Origin: Lampris incognitus
Taxonomy: Eukaryota > Chordata > Actinopteri > Lampriformes > Lampridae
Direction: 5' to 3'
Length of the DNA stretch: 64,000 bases
Assembly: GCF_029633865.1 (NCBI RefSeq)
Contig: NC_079223.1
Location: 4,538,521-4,602,520, forward strand
This document shows positions 35,601 through 48,700 of this stretch, piece by piece. The notes under the pieces are model-generated. The model did not search any database. It was not told the DNA's origin and saw only the letters and a program-made list of their open reading frames with translations. The first letter of the stretch is position 1, and each line of letters opens with the position of its first letter. Both the position numbers and the translations under genes were made by a program.

Positions 35601-37093
35601 TGTACAGACATGGATTTGACTACATTAAAGTCAGGGATTATGTCAAGGATTAAGTTGTTCAGGGGATCCAGGCCTACTTCCATTCTCTAAAGCAGAATTT
35701 TCCAGCCATCCCAGTGCCGGAGGACCACGTATCTCACTAATTGACCGTTTTGTTGGCGATCCCGTGTGACCGAATGCTCCATCTGACGGCTGACTGTGGA
35801 GCGACCAAGCAGTTGGGTCAGGATGCTGTGTCGTAACACAACTCTTCTCAAGGTTGTGAGTATGAATCACACAAACGTGATGCAGTGTGTTGGCACGGCA
35901 CTTAAAGAGTAACTTCCCCCTCCGGTCTGAGCCCAACTCCACCCGCTGCATAATTTTGAAAAATGATATAAAGTGGGTAGGGGGCTTCTGGCAACACAGG
36001 ATCGGCGGTTCGAATCCCCGTGGTGCCTCCGGCTTGGTCGGGCGTCCCTACAGACACACTTGGCCGTGTCTGTGGGTGGGAAGCCAGATGTGGGTATGTG
36101 TGCTGGTCGCTGCACCAGCGCCTCCTCTGGTCGGTCGGGGTGCCTGTTCGGGGGGGAGGGGGAACTGGGGGGGGGTAGCGTGATCCTCCCACGGGCTACG
36201 CCCCCCTGGTGAAACTCCTCACTGTCAGGTGAAAAGAAGCGGCTGGTGACTCCACATGTATGGGAGGAGGCATGTGGTAGTCTGCAGCCCTCCTCGGAGC
36301 AGCAGAGGGGGTGGAGCAGAGACCGGGACGGCTTGGATGAGTGGGCCAATTGGCCAAGTACAGTTGGGGAGAAAAAGGGGGGAGTGGGCAGGGGGCTGGG
36401 GGGGCATACCTCTTTAATAGAGTGGAGAGTTGAGGAGGAATTTGAACGGTAACTCATGAGTGAGTACTGAGCTCCTCTGAAGTGGATGCTGTTGTCTCTA
36501 CTTCATGAGATATGTAAAGGAACCACCCGTCGACTGAGAGGCTTCGCTCACATCCCAACAACGCTACACATCCAACATCACGTCGACACAACATACTACC
36601 ACCGAGACAAGCAACGGGGCTGGAAAGCAAACATGTCCACCGGCAAAGCTCATACAGCGACTGTTGCATATGGTTGCAATATGCATTTCATACTCAGCCT
36701 CTGGCAGATCACAGGGTCGGTTCTGTGCCAGGTGTGAGCAGCGAGGCCATGGCTGCTGCCCGAATGGAAAGATGAAATGTGTGTTTGATCCCTTATACGC
36801 CAGTGAGAACCTGAGCCATGTATATCTCAGGTTATCCCTGGACGATGTTTCTGAGCCACGCTAGCGAATCCGAGTACACGACAATGATTGTATGTTTTGT
36901 GTTTTAATTCTCCAAATTCCCCTTGAGTTAATAAACATAACTAAAACGTGTCATGAATAGATAAAATATAACATCCATCCATCCATCATGTGAACCGCTT
37001 ATCCTGCTCTCAGGGCCGCGGGGATGCTGGAGCCTATCCCAGCAGTCCCTGGGCGGCAGGCGGGGAGACACCCTGGACAGGCCGCCAGGCCAT

Positions 37094-37158
<65 letters not shown>

Positions 37159-39647
37159 GGACAATTTAGTACGGCCGAGTCACCTGACCTACATGTCTTT
37201 GAGTCACCTGACCTCCATGTCTTTGAGTCACCTGACCTCCATGTCTTTGAGTCACCTGACCTACATGTCTTTGAGTCACCTGACCTACATGTCTTTGAGT
37301 CACCTGACCTGACCTCCATGTCTTTGAGTCACCTGACCTACATGTCTTTGAGTCACCTGACCTACATGTCTTTGAGTCACCTGACCTACATGTCTTTGAG
37401 TCACCTGACCTACATGTCTTTGGACTGTGGGAGGAAACCAGAGCCCCCGGAGGAAACCCACACAGACACGGGGAGAACATGCAAACACCACACAGAGGAC
37501 GACCCAGGACGACCCCCAAGGTTGTAAAATAATAAATATATCACTAAATTTCTGAACAGTTACTCTTCCAAAAATATCACCGACTAGGCTTTGCGTCATT
37601 TTTGAGTATCAACTTAAGTTAATGGGACGAAGTCTGGGCATGATCGATAAGATAAGATCGTTTGTTGTCATTGTGCACACACAACGAAATGTCATTTGGT
37701 GACTCTCAGACCAGCAGCAGTAGATGCGGTAAATGATGAAAAAACAAGATAAAAACAAGGACAAACAGCATTTAGCAAAAACAAGTGAGGCAGCAAGAAT
37801 GATGATGAGACAATAAGAAAGCAGCAGCTTTTAAAGTTCAACATAGTGCGTGGGGTTACTGCACATAGTTGTCCATATTGCAGCGGCCTAGTAGCAGTTA
37901 GTCCTCAGCAGCTATCGGCAGGTGTGTGTGTGTGTGTGTGTGGGGGGGGGGGTTTGGTTTCACATCAAAACTTAAGTCAATTCAGTTTTATTTGTATAGC
38001 CCAATATCCCAAATGACAAACTGTAAATAAAAAACCCGATGTGGCGCCATGAGGGAAACCCTTGAGCCGGTAACGTGGCCGTTTCCACGGGGCTGACTGG
38101 CTCTCTGCCACTGGTTTATTGGTGCAGTGACTGCTGAGATGTTTACCGAGGTCGTGTCTCGCTGTACTCGTCCATGCAGGGCAAGGCCGTGTGCATGCAG
38201 GTCGTGCAGGAACGAGGTGCCGTGCACCAGTCTGCCCCCCAGTCGTGGTAGGACACTCATCTGGGAAAACAGTTAACGGCAGTCCCGCTGAATAAGGCGG
38301 AGGGGATGAATCAAGAGTTGGTGCAGAGTCCACGGTGGAGAGTCTTCACTCAGACTAATTAGAACAGCAGGAACGTAAAAGCCCTTAGCGCCGCGCTTCA
38401 TTATCGGCTGACAACCCACACGTCCCCTGGCCATGACTGATCTTTCAGAACACCTTTTCAGAGGAGACAATAGAGGGACAATGAGCTTCACAGTCCTTTC
38501 TCCGTGTTTCACGACTACTGCGGCGGCGGCACGGACTCGGCTCAGCGTGCACGTGTTCCCTTGTGCCAGATTCTGATAGATTTCCCGTCAGGTGGTGATG
38601 TTTGCATTTGAACTTACTCACTTCCAGAAAAGCCAGTTTGGTGGTTACCTCTCTACGGTGTTGTGTGTGCTGCAGCTGAATCCTAAGCACTCTGGGAGCT
38701 AATGTGATGAAATAGCATCCGATTTGTCACACGTGGAGGCTAAAGGGAGGCAAAAGGAGAACACAAGCCAGCCAGCTGAGCGGTAACCCGGCTGTGATAA
38801 ACACCGGGTGTAGTATATCTTGTGAGATGTGCAGCAGATAGGGCTGCAGCATCGCTCTTGTGGAGAGCGATGGAGGGCAACATAACGTGAGATCCACCTA
38901 CCGATAGGATCTGCGTCTGCATTTGGCCCTAAAAGCAGCGGAGGTACTTGGGCATTCTCCCCCAGCTTCCCCTCTGTGAAGCAGGGGAAGTCTGTGGGAA
39001 GTGTGTGCCATACATCTGTTTTGTTAAACAGCCGCGTAGTGTGCGCAGGATTTCCATAATTAATCTAACAAATGTAAACTCAGCAGTGTGTTTGAGCCTG
39101 TTGTTATAAAGCAATTACTGCAGATGTGCATGTCATCCTCAGACGCCTGACGGCGCGGCGATGCTCACGTCCACAGCGTATCGGAGCGTCTCGAGACCCT
39201 CACGTATTTTTCATGTCCATGAAGAATGTGATATGTGCAGAATTCTCTGCGTTTCCAAAGGGCGTCCTTTTGCCTTTTCAACTGTTCATAGATTTCTGTC
39301 CCCCTAAGCCTGCGAAAGCCCTGTGTTTAATCACGTTATGACACCCGGCAAGCCCCTGCAAGCTTCCAGTGCTCGGGTCTGAAACCAAGCAATTCATCCT
39401 AGCAATTCTACGTGGTCTGGACTCTGTATCTCTCTCAGCTTTACAGCGTTGGCTTTCATAACAATGATCACATCCGATACCGGATGGATCTGATGTCGAC
39501 CACAATGTCACATTCAAGTGTGTGTCATGATATTAGTCTTTTGGGATATATCTCTATATATATATCTATATATCTATATATCTATCTATATATATATATA
39601 TATATATATATATCTATATCTATATATATATATATCTATATCTCTAT

Positions 39648-39702
<55 letters not shown>

Positions 39703-42700
39703 TTGTCCTGGTTGTGTGGTCTGGGTCAAGGCTCCCCTGTTCCCCAGCCCCCTGATTAGTATTTCGGCTCACCTGCACCCCGTTTACCTGAGTAACCCTG
39801 ATTTCCCCATTTACCTGATTACCCCCTGCTGTACTCACCTGATCCCCAGTCCCTTATTTGGCTTATGGTTCCTGTTCCTGCCCTGCTCACCTGTTCCCCA
39901 TTCCCCTGATTGTCTCTCCAGCAGGTTATATATTCCCCCCGGTTGCCCTGGCGCTTTGTCGGGTCGTCACATAGTATATGTTGACTCTCGGCTGCCGGAT
40001 GCTTGATGCCTTGTACTGAGTCTTCATCGCTGTCTGTAAGTCTGTTTGCTCGAGTAAAGCATTGTTACGGCCCAGCCTGTCTCCGCTGTCTGCATCTGGG
40101 TCCTCGACTCCTGTTCCCGGCGTGACAGATATAGATATATAGTCATCTGTAGACCCTTAAACACCTCCCTCAATTCTTCCTTCAGAACGTTCTGATGAAA
40201 TAACTTCAATTAATTATTTTCAGGTATCTCACTTGTGATATTTTGAACGATAGTTGATCTCCCCCCCCCGCCCCCGAAGAGGATTAATGATGTTGACAGC
40301 TCCCTCAGAGACCTGGTATGAGAGGAGCCCACATTAGAGAAATCTGACCAACCTAATGCTGCGACTGTGTGCCCGTGTAGCCACACTACCTCTCTGTTTA
40401 AGATGACATTTAACAATGACATTTGATGAATAACTATGACAGTACGACCATCCCTTCACCTGCACATAGTGTATACGTCAGACCTTTACGTAAGCAGGGT
40501 GTAGTTGTCCTTGAGTTGACACTCAACCTGCATGTCAGTCAGTCTCCAGGAACACTTAATCATGTCACCTCGTGTACTTGCACACATGAAATGAAATGAA
40601 ATGCCCTTTCCCCCCCAGCCCACAGCAGTGCAACACACCGACAAAACACATCCAAAAACTACAAGAACACACATATCCAAACTAACAAATATATCCAAAC
40701 CACACATAAAAACAGTGTCCAAGGGAATGAACGCCAGCCAGGATGACTGTCGGAACCGGTGGTCTGCATGGGCTAGCAGCCAGCCCAGCCTGCCCCGCTT
40801 CTGCGTCCTGCCAGGCTGCCCTCAGCGCTACCTCTTCAGCCGCAGCTCTTCCAGCCGAACCAGCGCCAGCTCTCCCAGCCAGACACCCTCAACACACCTT
40901 CCCGCACGCCACACGACGACACCAAAAACACCGCAGTCAACGCCAGGCGAGGCCGCCGCCGCCAGACCGCTCTCAGTGTTATTGGAACTGCCAATCTGCA
41001 TGGGCTAGCAGCCAGCCTAGCCTGCCCCGCTTCTGCGTCCTGTCAGACCGCCCTCAGTAATACCTCCTCAGGCGCAGCTCCGGGCAAGGCTGCGGTCCCT
41101 GGGCCCACAGTGCAGCAGACCAAGCTGTCCAAGCCGATCCAGCGCCGGCTCTCCCAGCCATCAGACGAAGACAAAAACTTAGATGCAGACGTGGACAAAG
41201 GCACTGCATCAACTGCACTGGGTGAGGCCGCCGCAAATGACGATTCGCGCCGCCATCTTCCCACACCGACCCTGGGTGAGGCTGCCATGAACGTGAACTC
41301 ACGCCGCCGTCCTCCCACACCGGAAGCAGGGGACTTTTTTTGTTTTCTGTCCATTGGCTTTGCATATATGGACTGATGGGTTATCATACCAATGCCAACT
41401 AGGTTTTAGGTGGGAAAATATTTCTCATCGTTCTCAGAAGCGAATGGAATCTCCCAGAAATAATTTTTCTTAAACAACACAAAAACAATCCATTTATCTA
41501 TCTAGCACAATATCATGCAGTGCTTCACGAAAGAGGTTAAATAGGCTGAAGGAAATGGATAAATGACTCTCTGACCCTCTGGCGGACCATTCCAGAGGCC
41601 GGGGCCATAAATAGTAGACGATTTCCAGCCAAAGGTCTTGCCCAGCTATTTAGGCACAGACAATAGGTCACTGCCAGAGGACCTGAGGGCAGATCAGATA
41701 AATACTGGGGTGGACAGACTTAAACACAAAAAAAAATGATTCTAAATCAGTTCTAGAACAAACAGCCAGGCTGGCTAATCCCTTTAAGGGCAGGGGTGAT
41801 GTCTCTGTTCGTGTTTCTACTGAAAAAGACCACCAGTAGGTTTTTGAACTGTCTGCAATTGACTGATAGTCAAGGCTGGGAGCCGGGGAGCAGGGCGTTG
41901 TGGTAGTCACGTCCATTAGTAATAACACGTGTTGATTTCTCAGCACGTTCTTGTGTTGAAAATGGGCCTCGGGGGTTGCTCTAAAGGGAAACTTTGCCGT
42001 CTTTTCATCTTTATCTCCACATATCGGTCCTCGGTAATGCTCGCTATACAATGGCACCATCTCTGTTTAGTTGCTCTGTGTCACTGGGGAGGGCTGTGGA
42101 TAGGTTGAAAATGTACCCGCTGACGAAGTCATTGGCGAGGAATTCAGGCTGGTGAGAGATACAAGCCATTTCTCTTCCTCGATTCTCAGTCACACCTCCA
42201 TTGGGAGGGAGCAAGGCACGGTGGGCAGACATCCAGCTTCAAGCAGGAGGAGTTATACACTCACCTACAGACTCCTTCACCAGATCGGGGTAATTTAAAA
42301 AGTAAAACGCACAAAGCAGAAATGGCTGGCCGGAGGACACAACAGCGGAGGACGTTGAGGGATTAGGACATATTTCATGATATTTTGGAGGAGTCTACCG
42401 TACAGCTATACTCATATGAGCCGGAGTGCACTGAAGAGGAGTTAACTGAAATGGAGCAATGGCTGAGGACAGGTGGCGGGGTTGGATCTCAGACCGCAGC
42501 ATTCACAGTGAATTCTGGGTATTGTAGGTATGGCTGAATCTAGTCAGAACTTATGTAGAACAATTGCATTTTCTCAGCCAATGTCAGGTGTTCTTGACAT
42601 TTCTTTTGCTTCTATAAATTCAGGTAACGTTCAAAATTGATATAACATCCACAGTAATGATGGTGAAGTTTCCCTGTTGAAAAACTATCTTCTCTGTCTG

Positions 42701-45700
42701 CTTAACATGCACCTCAGTGGCCAACTCAGGGTCTGTGATTATGCCAAAGGTATAAATCTGATCTTCGGGGCAGGGGGTGAGCGGCCCAAGTCAGACATTT
42801 TCCACAGAGATTTGGTACCAAGCATCTCTGTCTCATCTTAATTCAGTTATAGGGAATTTTGTCATCCACAACTTGATGTCAGTGATACAGTTAAGTAGAA
42901 CTTCTTAAAGGCCTGATGTCAGTCAGGCCTTTAGGTACATTAGGTTGTCTTATCATCTGCACAACTGAAATTATATCATGTGCGTCTTGATAACATCTCA
43001 GAGAGACGGCATATAAAGATGAAGAAGGACTGAACCCAGAATCGATCCCTCAGAAACATCAGATGATATCAAGCCGCTCCAGAGACCGCTTAATTAACTG
43101 TGGGGCCTTGGATACCCACCCACTTACAGGCTGTTAGCTAGAACTGCATGGTCAATAGCGGAGATGTGGACTTGAGTCGCTGTGACTGTGACTCAAGTCT
43201 GACTTGAGTCATTGATTGATGACTTCAGATTCAAGTTGCAAAAAAAAGAAGTTAGATTTGACTTAACTTGAGCAGCTGTGACTTGAGACTTGTGACCGAA
43301 TGTCTTGAACGACTTGTCCTGATCCCAGTGTCACCCGAAAGAAGTGCAGTTAAAAAAGTAACGGCGTAGTTGTGGGGTTGTTTTCCTTGTGAAACTGGCT
43401 ACAGCGACATAAAGCTGGAACTGGTCAAGAGGAGAGCAGACAACATGTGCACTGGTTGTAGCCATGTTGCCAAAAATCACGATCCCTTCGTTCTATAGGA
43501 TATTAATGTTTATTTGAAATTGTAATAGAAATTATTTCACAATTAAAAGCTCGAGTAGATTGACGCTTTTAAGGGAACACACAATTCTGTTGGTTTGAAA
43601 AATTCAAATGAAATTACATTCGATTAAAACACATGAACAAGGGCAGCGTGGCGGTCTATTCCGCTGCCCACCAACACAGGGATCTCCGGTTTGAATCCCC
43701 CTGTTACCTCCGGCTTGGTCGGGTGCCCCTACTGACACAATTGGCTGTGTCTGTGGGTGAGAAGCCGGATGTGGGTATGTGTCCTGGTCGCTGCACTAGC
43801 GCCTCCTCTGGTCTGCCGGGGCGCCTGTTTGGGGGGAGGGGGGACTGGGGGGAATAGCGTGATCCTCCCACACGCTACGTCCCCCTGGTGAAACTCCTCA
43901 CTGTCAGGTGAGAAGAAGCGGCTGGTGACTCCACATGTATGGGAGGAGGCATGTGGTAGTCTGCAGCCCTCCCCGGATCAGCAGAGGGGGCGGAGCAGAG
44001 ACCGGGACGGCTCGGAGGAGTGGGGTGATTGGCCAAGTACAATTGGGGAGAAAAAGGGGGAAACTCCAAAAACAAAAAAACACATGAACAGTTCGGGGAA
44101 AGGTGAATCAGGTCATCCGGACACGGCGTTTATTGAGAGAAACGTTTCACCATCATCTAAGTGACCTCTTCAGTCTCACCTCCCGTATAAACAATACAGT
44201 GGCGTAACGACCGAAACCAACCATCAGTTTCATATGCAAATTACCGTGAGCATTAACTAGAGTTACCATGGCCATGTGTACTATTCACAGAGGGTTGGGG
44301 AATGTTTGCGATCACAGCCTTGTAGGATGGTGACAGGTGTGCTCTTAGGGCCCTCCCCATCAGTTCAGGGATGGTCGTTCCCTCTTATCATAGATGGCCT
44401 CTTTGACTCCCCGTTCAAACCGGCGTTCCTCCCTGTCATATGATAGGAGCGCTGCAGGTGGGTGTGGGACAACACGGCTAATAGAAGACTTAAACGAGTT
44501 TGACCTGAAGTTTGGATCAAGTCCCCGTCTAAAAGTCTTGGACAAGACATGTGCACAGTTGCAGTTCGAGGTAGAGTAAAGTAGAAGGACTGGACTGAAA
44601 AACAAGTGACGTGTCTGGAGGATATTTTACAGGAACGCCTTTCATCCCAAGGGGAAGCTGCTGCTAACCTGCCACGGACCAGCAGTGGTTCACACACCCC
44701 ATGCGTAGCCTCCCTCCCCGGGGGGGAACACGTTCGGCTAAATCCCCGAGAGCGGTGCTTTTATGTGGCGAGAACGACCCCTGCAGTAAAGCGCCATGTG
44801 GACTGTAATCCACGGTGGCTTTGAGTAAATCCTTTGTCTTTTACAGGTACAACAGCCTAATGGGCCGTGGCACCGTACCAACTCCCCCATACTGACAACG
44901 TGGCAGAGTCCATCAAGCCCGACCGCCCGAGGAGAACCTCCCCCCTCCATGACGAGCGAGTGGCACAGCATCAGCACGGGGCGTGAACCCCCTACGCCCC
45001 ACGTTAAGGGGAACATGGCAGCAGGCTTTCCCCTCGCCACGCCCAGGGGCCGTGCACAGGTAAGCCCTCTGGCAGACAGCATGACACAGGTGTGTGAGTG
45101 AACATCATGGTGGATTTACTGTTACAGGCACGCGGGCACCGACGTGCCATCGGTGGCAGCTCTGCAGCACCGAGCCGATCAGTAACTCTTAAGCAGCTCA
45201 TTAAAGGTGTCACCGTTGTAGCTTTGGCTCCAGATAAAGTTGTGTGATTTAGGCAAAGTCTTTGTGTAAATGACAGTAAAAAGTAGTGTCGAACACACGT
45301 TGAATAAAATCTGAACTTTAAAAGGGGATAAAAAGGGGGGTCCGGGTAGCGTAGCGGTCTATTCCGTTGCCTACCCACATGGGGATCGCCGGTTCGAATC
45401 CCCGTGTTACCTCCGGCTTGGTCGGGCGTCCCTACAGAAACAGTTGGCCGTGTCTGCGGGTGGGAAGCCAGGTGCGGGTGTGTGTCCTGGTCGCTGCACT
45501 AGCGCCTCCTCTGGCCAGTCTGGGAGCCTGTTAAGGGGGGGGGATAGCATGATCCTCCCATGCGCTACGCCCCCCCCCTGGTGAAACTCCTCACTGTCAG
45601 GTGAAAGGATGTATGGGAGGAGGCATGTGGTAGTCTGCAGCCCTCCCCGGGTCAGCAGAGGGGGTGGAGCAGAGACCGGGACGGCTCAGAAGAGTGGGGG

Positions 45701-48700
45701 AGTGATTGGCCAAGTACAATTGGGGAGAAAAGGGAAGGGGGAAGGGGGAAGGGGGATGAAGACTAATAATAGCCTCGTTTTGCTGTGGTTAGAATGATGA
45801 TTTCAAACTGCAAATTCAAAATGAGAATCATTTAATAACGCCAAAGCAAAATCTGGCAAAGCTGACGCCAGTACTTTTAAATGAATGGGCCAGCATGATG
45901 TGCCCGATGACAGTTTGTTGTTGTCGAGCTTCAGCGACTCGGAAATAATTCTGATCGGTCTTTTTTCCCACGCAACGCTCCGCCGTTCCCTTCCACACAC
46001 CTTTAAACGGGGACGTGCTTGCTTGGCAGCGTGATGTATTGAGAGATGTGCCTGGGATTCTGCTGTTTACTCATCACTTCTGACCCTTGCAGATGTGAGC
46101 AGTAATCTCTGAACAGGGCGACTTCTAGCCCGAGTGCCTTCACAAAAGCAAGCACGGAGCGAGGTAACGGGATTATGTGTGGCCCACAATGTCAGCGGAG
46201 GAAAAGGGAGGGAGATATTAAAGTGCCCTTTACACTCGAGTGGTGAGAAAATCTCCTCAGCCGCTGTGCAGAGAGGTCCTGCAGCCGGAGTCGGAGAAGG
46301 GCCATTTCAAAGAGAACCGGAGGACAGGAGCAGAGGATGCAGCAAAGAGATTCAGGGAACAAAACATGGGGAGGAAAAAAACATGTAACACTTGGTAGAT
46401 TATGAAGAAACTGCTGGGACAGGCTCCGGCATCCCTACGACCCTGAGAGCAGGATAAGCGGTTTGGATACTGGATGGATGGATGTTCTGCGACACGGCCG
46501 CTCGACTCTCTCACCGTGTTTATGTACGGTTCACATCTTACTGAAGGTTTGAATCAATACCACCCTCAATTAGGTACAAGAGTGGCTCTTGAGTACCAGC
46601 TTCATGAGAGAAGCTGACAATTTGACCAAGTCCGTCATCTAAACGGTCTCTGGAGAAAGCCTCGTTACACGGTAGCCCAACACAGGACGGAGCATGGGAT
46701 AGACATTTAATACCGAGGATGTGTTGTTGTGTCCACCAGGCTTTGCTATGCAGGCTTCCTGAAACTCACACAGACACACCACGGCATCTTTTAAGCTGTT
46801 AAGGAGGAGGGGGGGGGGCTTGGAACGGCTTTTACAGAAAGTCTTGCTATATTCTGGACACACTTTCAACAGAAATTGAGTGCCGGAGTAGAAAATATAG
46901 CAAAGTGAGATTTGAGGGGGGAAAATGTTCAGGGCAAACTCGTCAGTCTATAATCCCCTAGTCTCTGTGCTCTCACCCTCCTTTCCAGCCTCCAATTACA
47001 AAGAGGAAAAAATGCCCTGCTTTTTGACTCCTCAGAAATACACAGGCTCTCCATCAGAACCCAATTTGGTTTGGTAATGAGACTGTGCTCGTGCATTTCC
47101 CCGTGCAGACAGGCCAATCTGCAGTTGCCAGCTCACACGAGGGCTTTGCTGAGCCGGAAAGCTCTGAGGAAATTGACTGGAGAAAGTGTTGCCTTTTTTC
47201 ATTTGGATAAAACTTGGAGCTCACCTTGTACAGTTTTCCTAACACAGCCTTGACAAAGCGGAGGACACATAAATTTAACCACAACCTTGGAAATGTTCAT
47301 GATCAAAAACCCTGATTTTGTGAGTATGTTTGGTGTAACATGTTTTGGTTAGAGCGCCAACTATGCCATCTAAATGGAATATTTACACACTTTATTCACA
47401 TACATATATCAGGTTTATAAGATCATGGGGCTCATACCCTGCTGTCATGTCACAGTTAAACCTGTGTGAGACCAAAACTGAGTATTGTTTGACACATTCT
47501 GCTGATTGTGTTTTTCTGTGCCTTGGTTGTGTTGTTTCAAGCTTTTGGTAATATTATGGCTGGTTTATATTTGTTATCCCATCTTCAGCTGCTTCTCCGG
47601 GGTCGGGTCATGGTGGCAGCAAGCTAAGCAGGGCACTCCAGACCTCCCTCTCCCCAGCAACCCCCTCCAGCTCCTCCTGGGGGATCCCAAGGCGTTCCCA
47701 GACCAGACTGGACATGTAGTCCCTCCAGCGAGTTCTGGGTCTACCCCGGGGTCTCCTCCCAGTTGGACGTGCCTGGTAAACCTCCAAAGGACGGCGCCCA
47801 GGAGGCATCCTGATCAGATGCCCGAACCACCTCAACTGGCTCCTTTCGATGTGAAGGAGCAGCGGCTCTACTCCGAGCTCCCTCCGGATGTCCGAGCTCC
47901 TCACCCTATCTCTAAGGCTGAGCCCAGACACCCTACGGAGGTAACTAATTTCAGCTCCTTGTACCCACGATCTCACCCTTTCAGTCACTACCCAAAGCTC
48001 ATGACCATAGGTGAGGGTTGGAACCAAGACTGACTGGTAAATTGAGAGCTTTGCCTTCCGGTTCAGCTCCCTCTTCACCACAACTGTCCAGTACAACATC
48101 CACATTACTGCTGATGCTGCACCAATCCACCTGTCAATCTCCTGCTCCATCCCACCCTCACTTGTGAACAAGACCCTGAGATACTTGACCTCCTTCCTCA
48201 GACTTGGAGGTGCTGACTCTCATCCCTAGCCGTTTCACACTCGGGTGCAAACCTCCCCAGTGTGCACTGGAGGTCGCGTTCTGATGAAGCCAACAAAACC
48301 ACGTCATCCGCGAAGAGCAGAGATGCAGTTCTGATGTTCCCTCAGAATTATATGTTTATTTAATTATTTAATTATAATTATATTCAGAATTATATATTTT
48401 TCCTAATTAGTCTCATGATTACAAAAAACATTGGAAATGTCAATATTTCCCTTACCAATTATTCAAACAGAGACAATTTGCAGTATACTTGTCAGATCAT
48501 ACATGGCGAGATAAGTTCAGATGAAGGTGAAGAATCATTTGATGTGGATCAGATAAACTTTGATACCCCCAGGTCACAGGATACTGCTCTCTGCTTTTCA
48601 GTAAGCGTCAGGCGAGTCAGACTTACGTAGTCCTCGTATGAGTCATGTGTGATCGGTAAAAGTGGAGGCCGGTATCCTGGATTCCCCGCTACACCCCTGG

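Noticed and set aside
37166-37599. ORFs with VGQVTQRH repeats
   Set aside because: Reading of the 24-bp SINE expansion; no protein expected.
7645-45400. Many tRNA gene-like A and B boxes
   Set aside because: All recognised cases belong to SINE heads or the MITE; none forms a convincing full cloverleaf with a free tRNA end.
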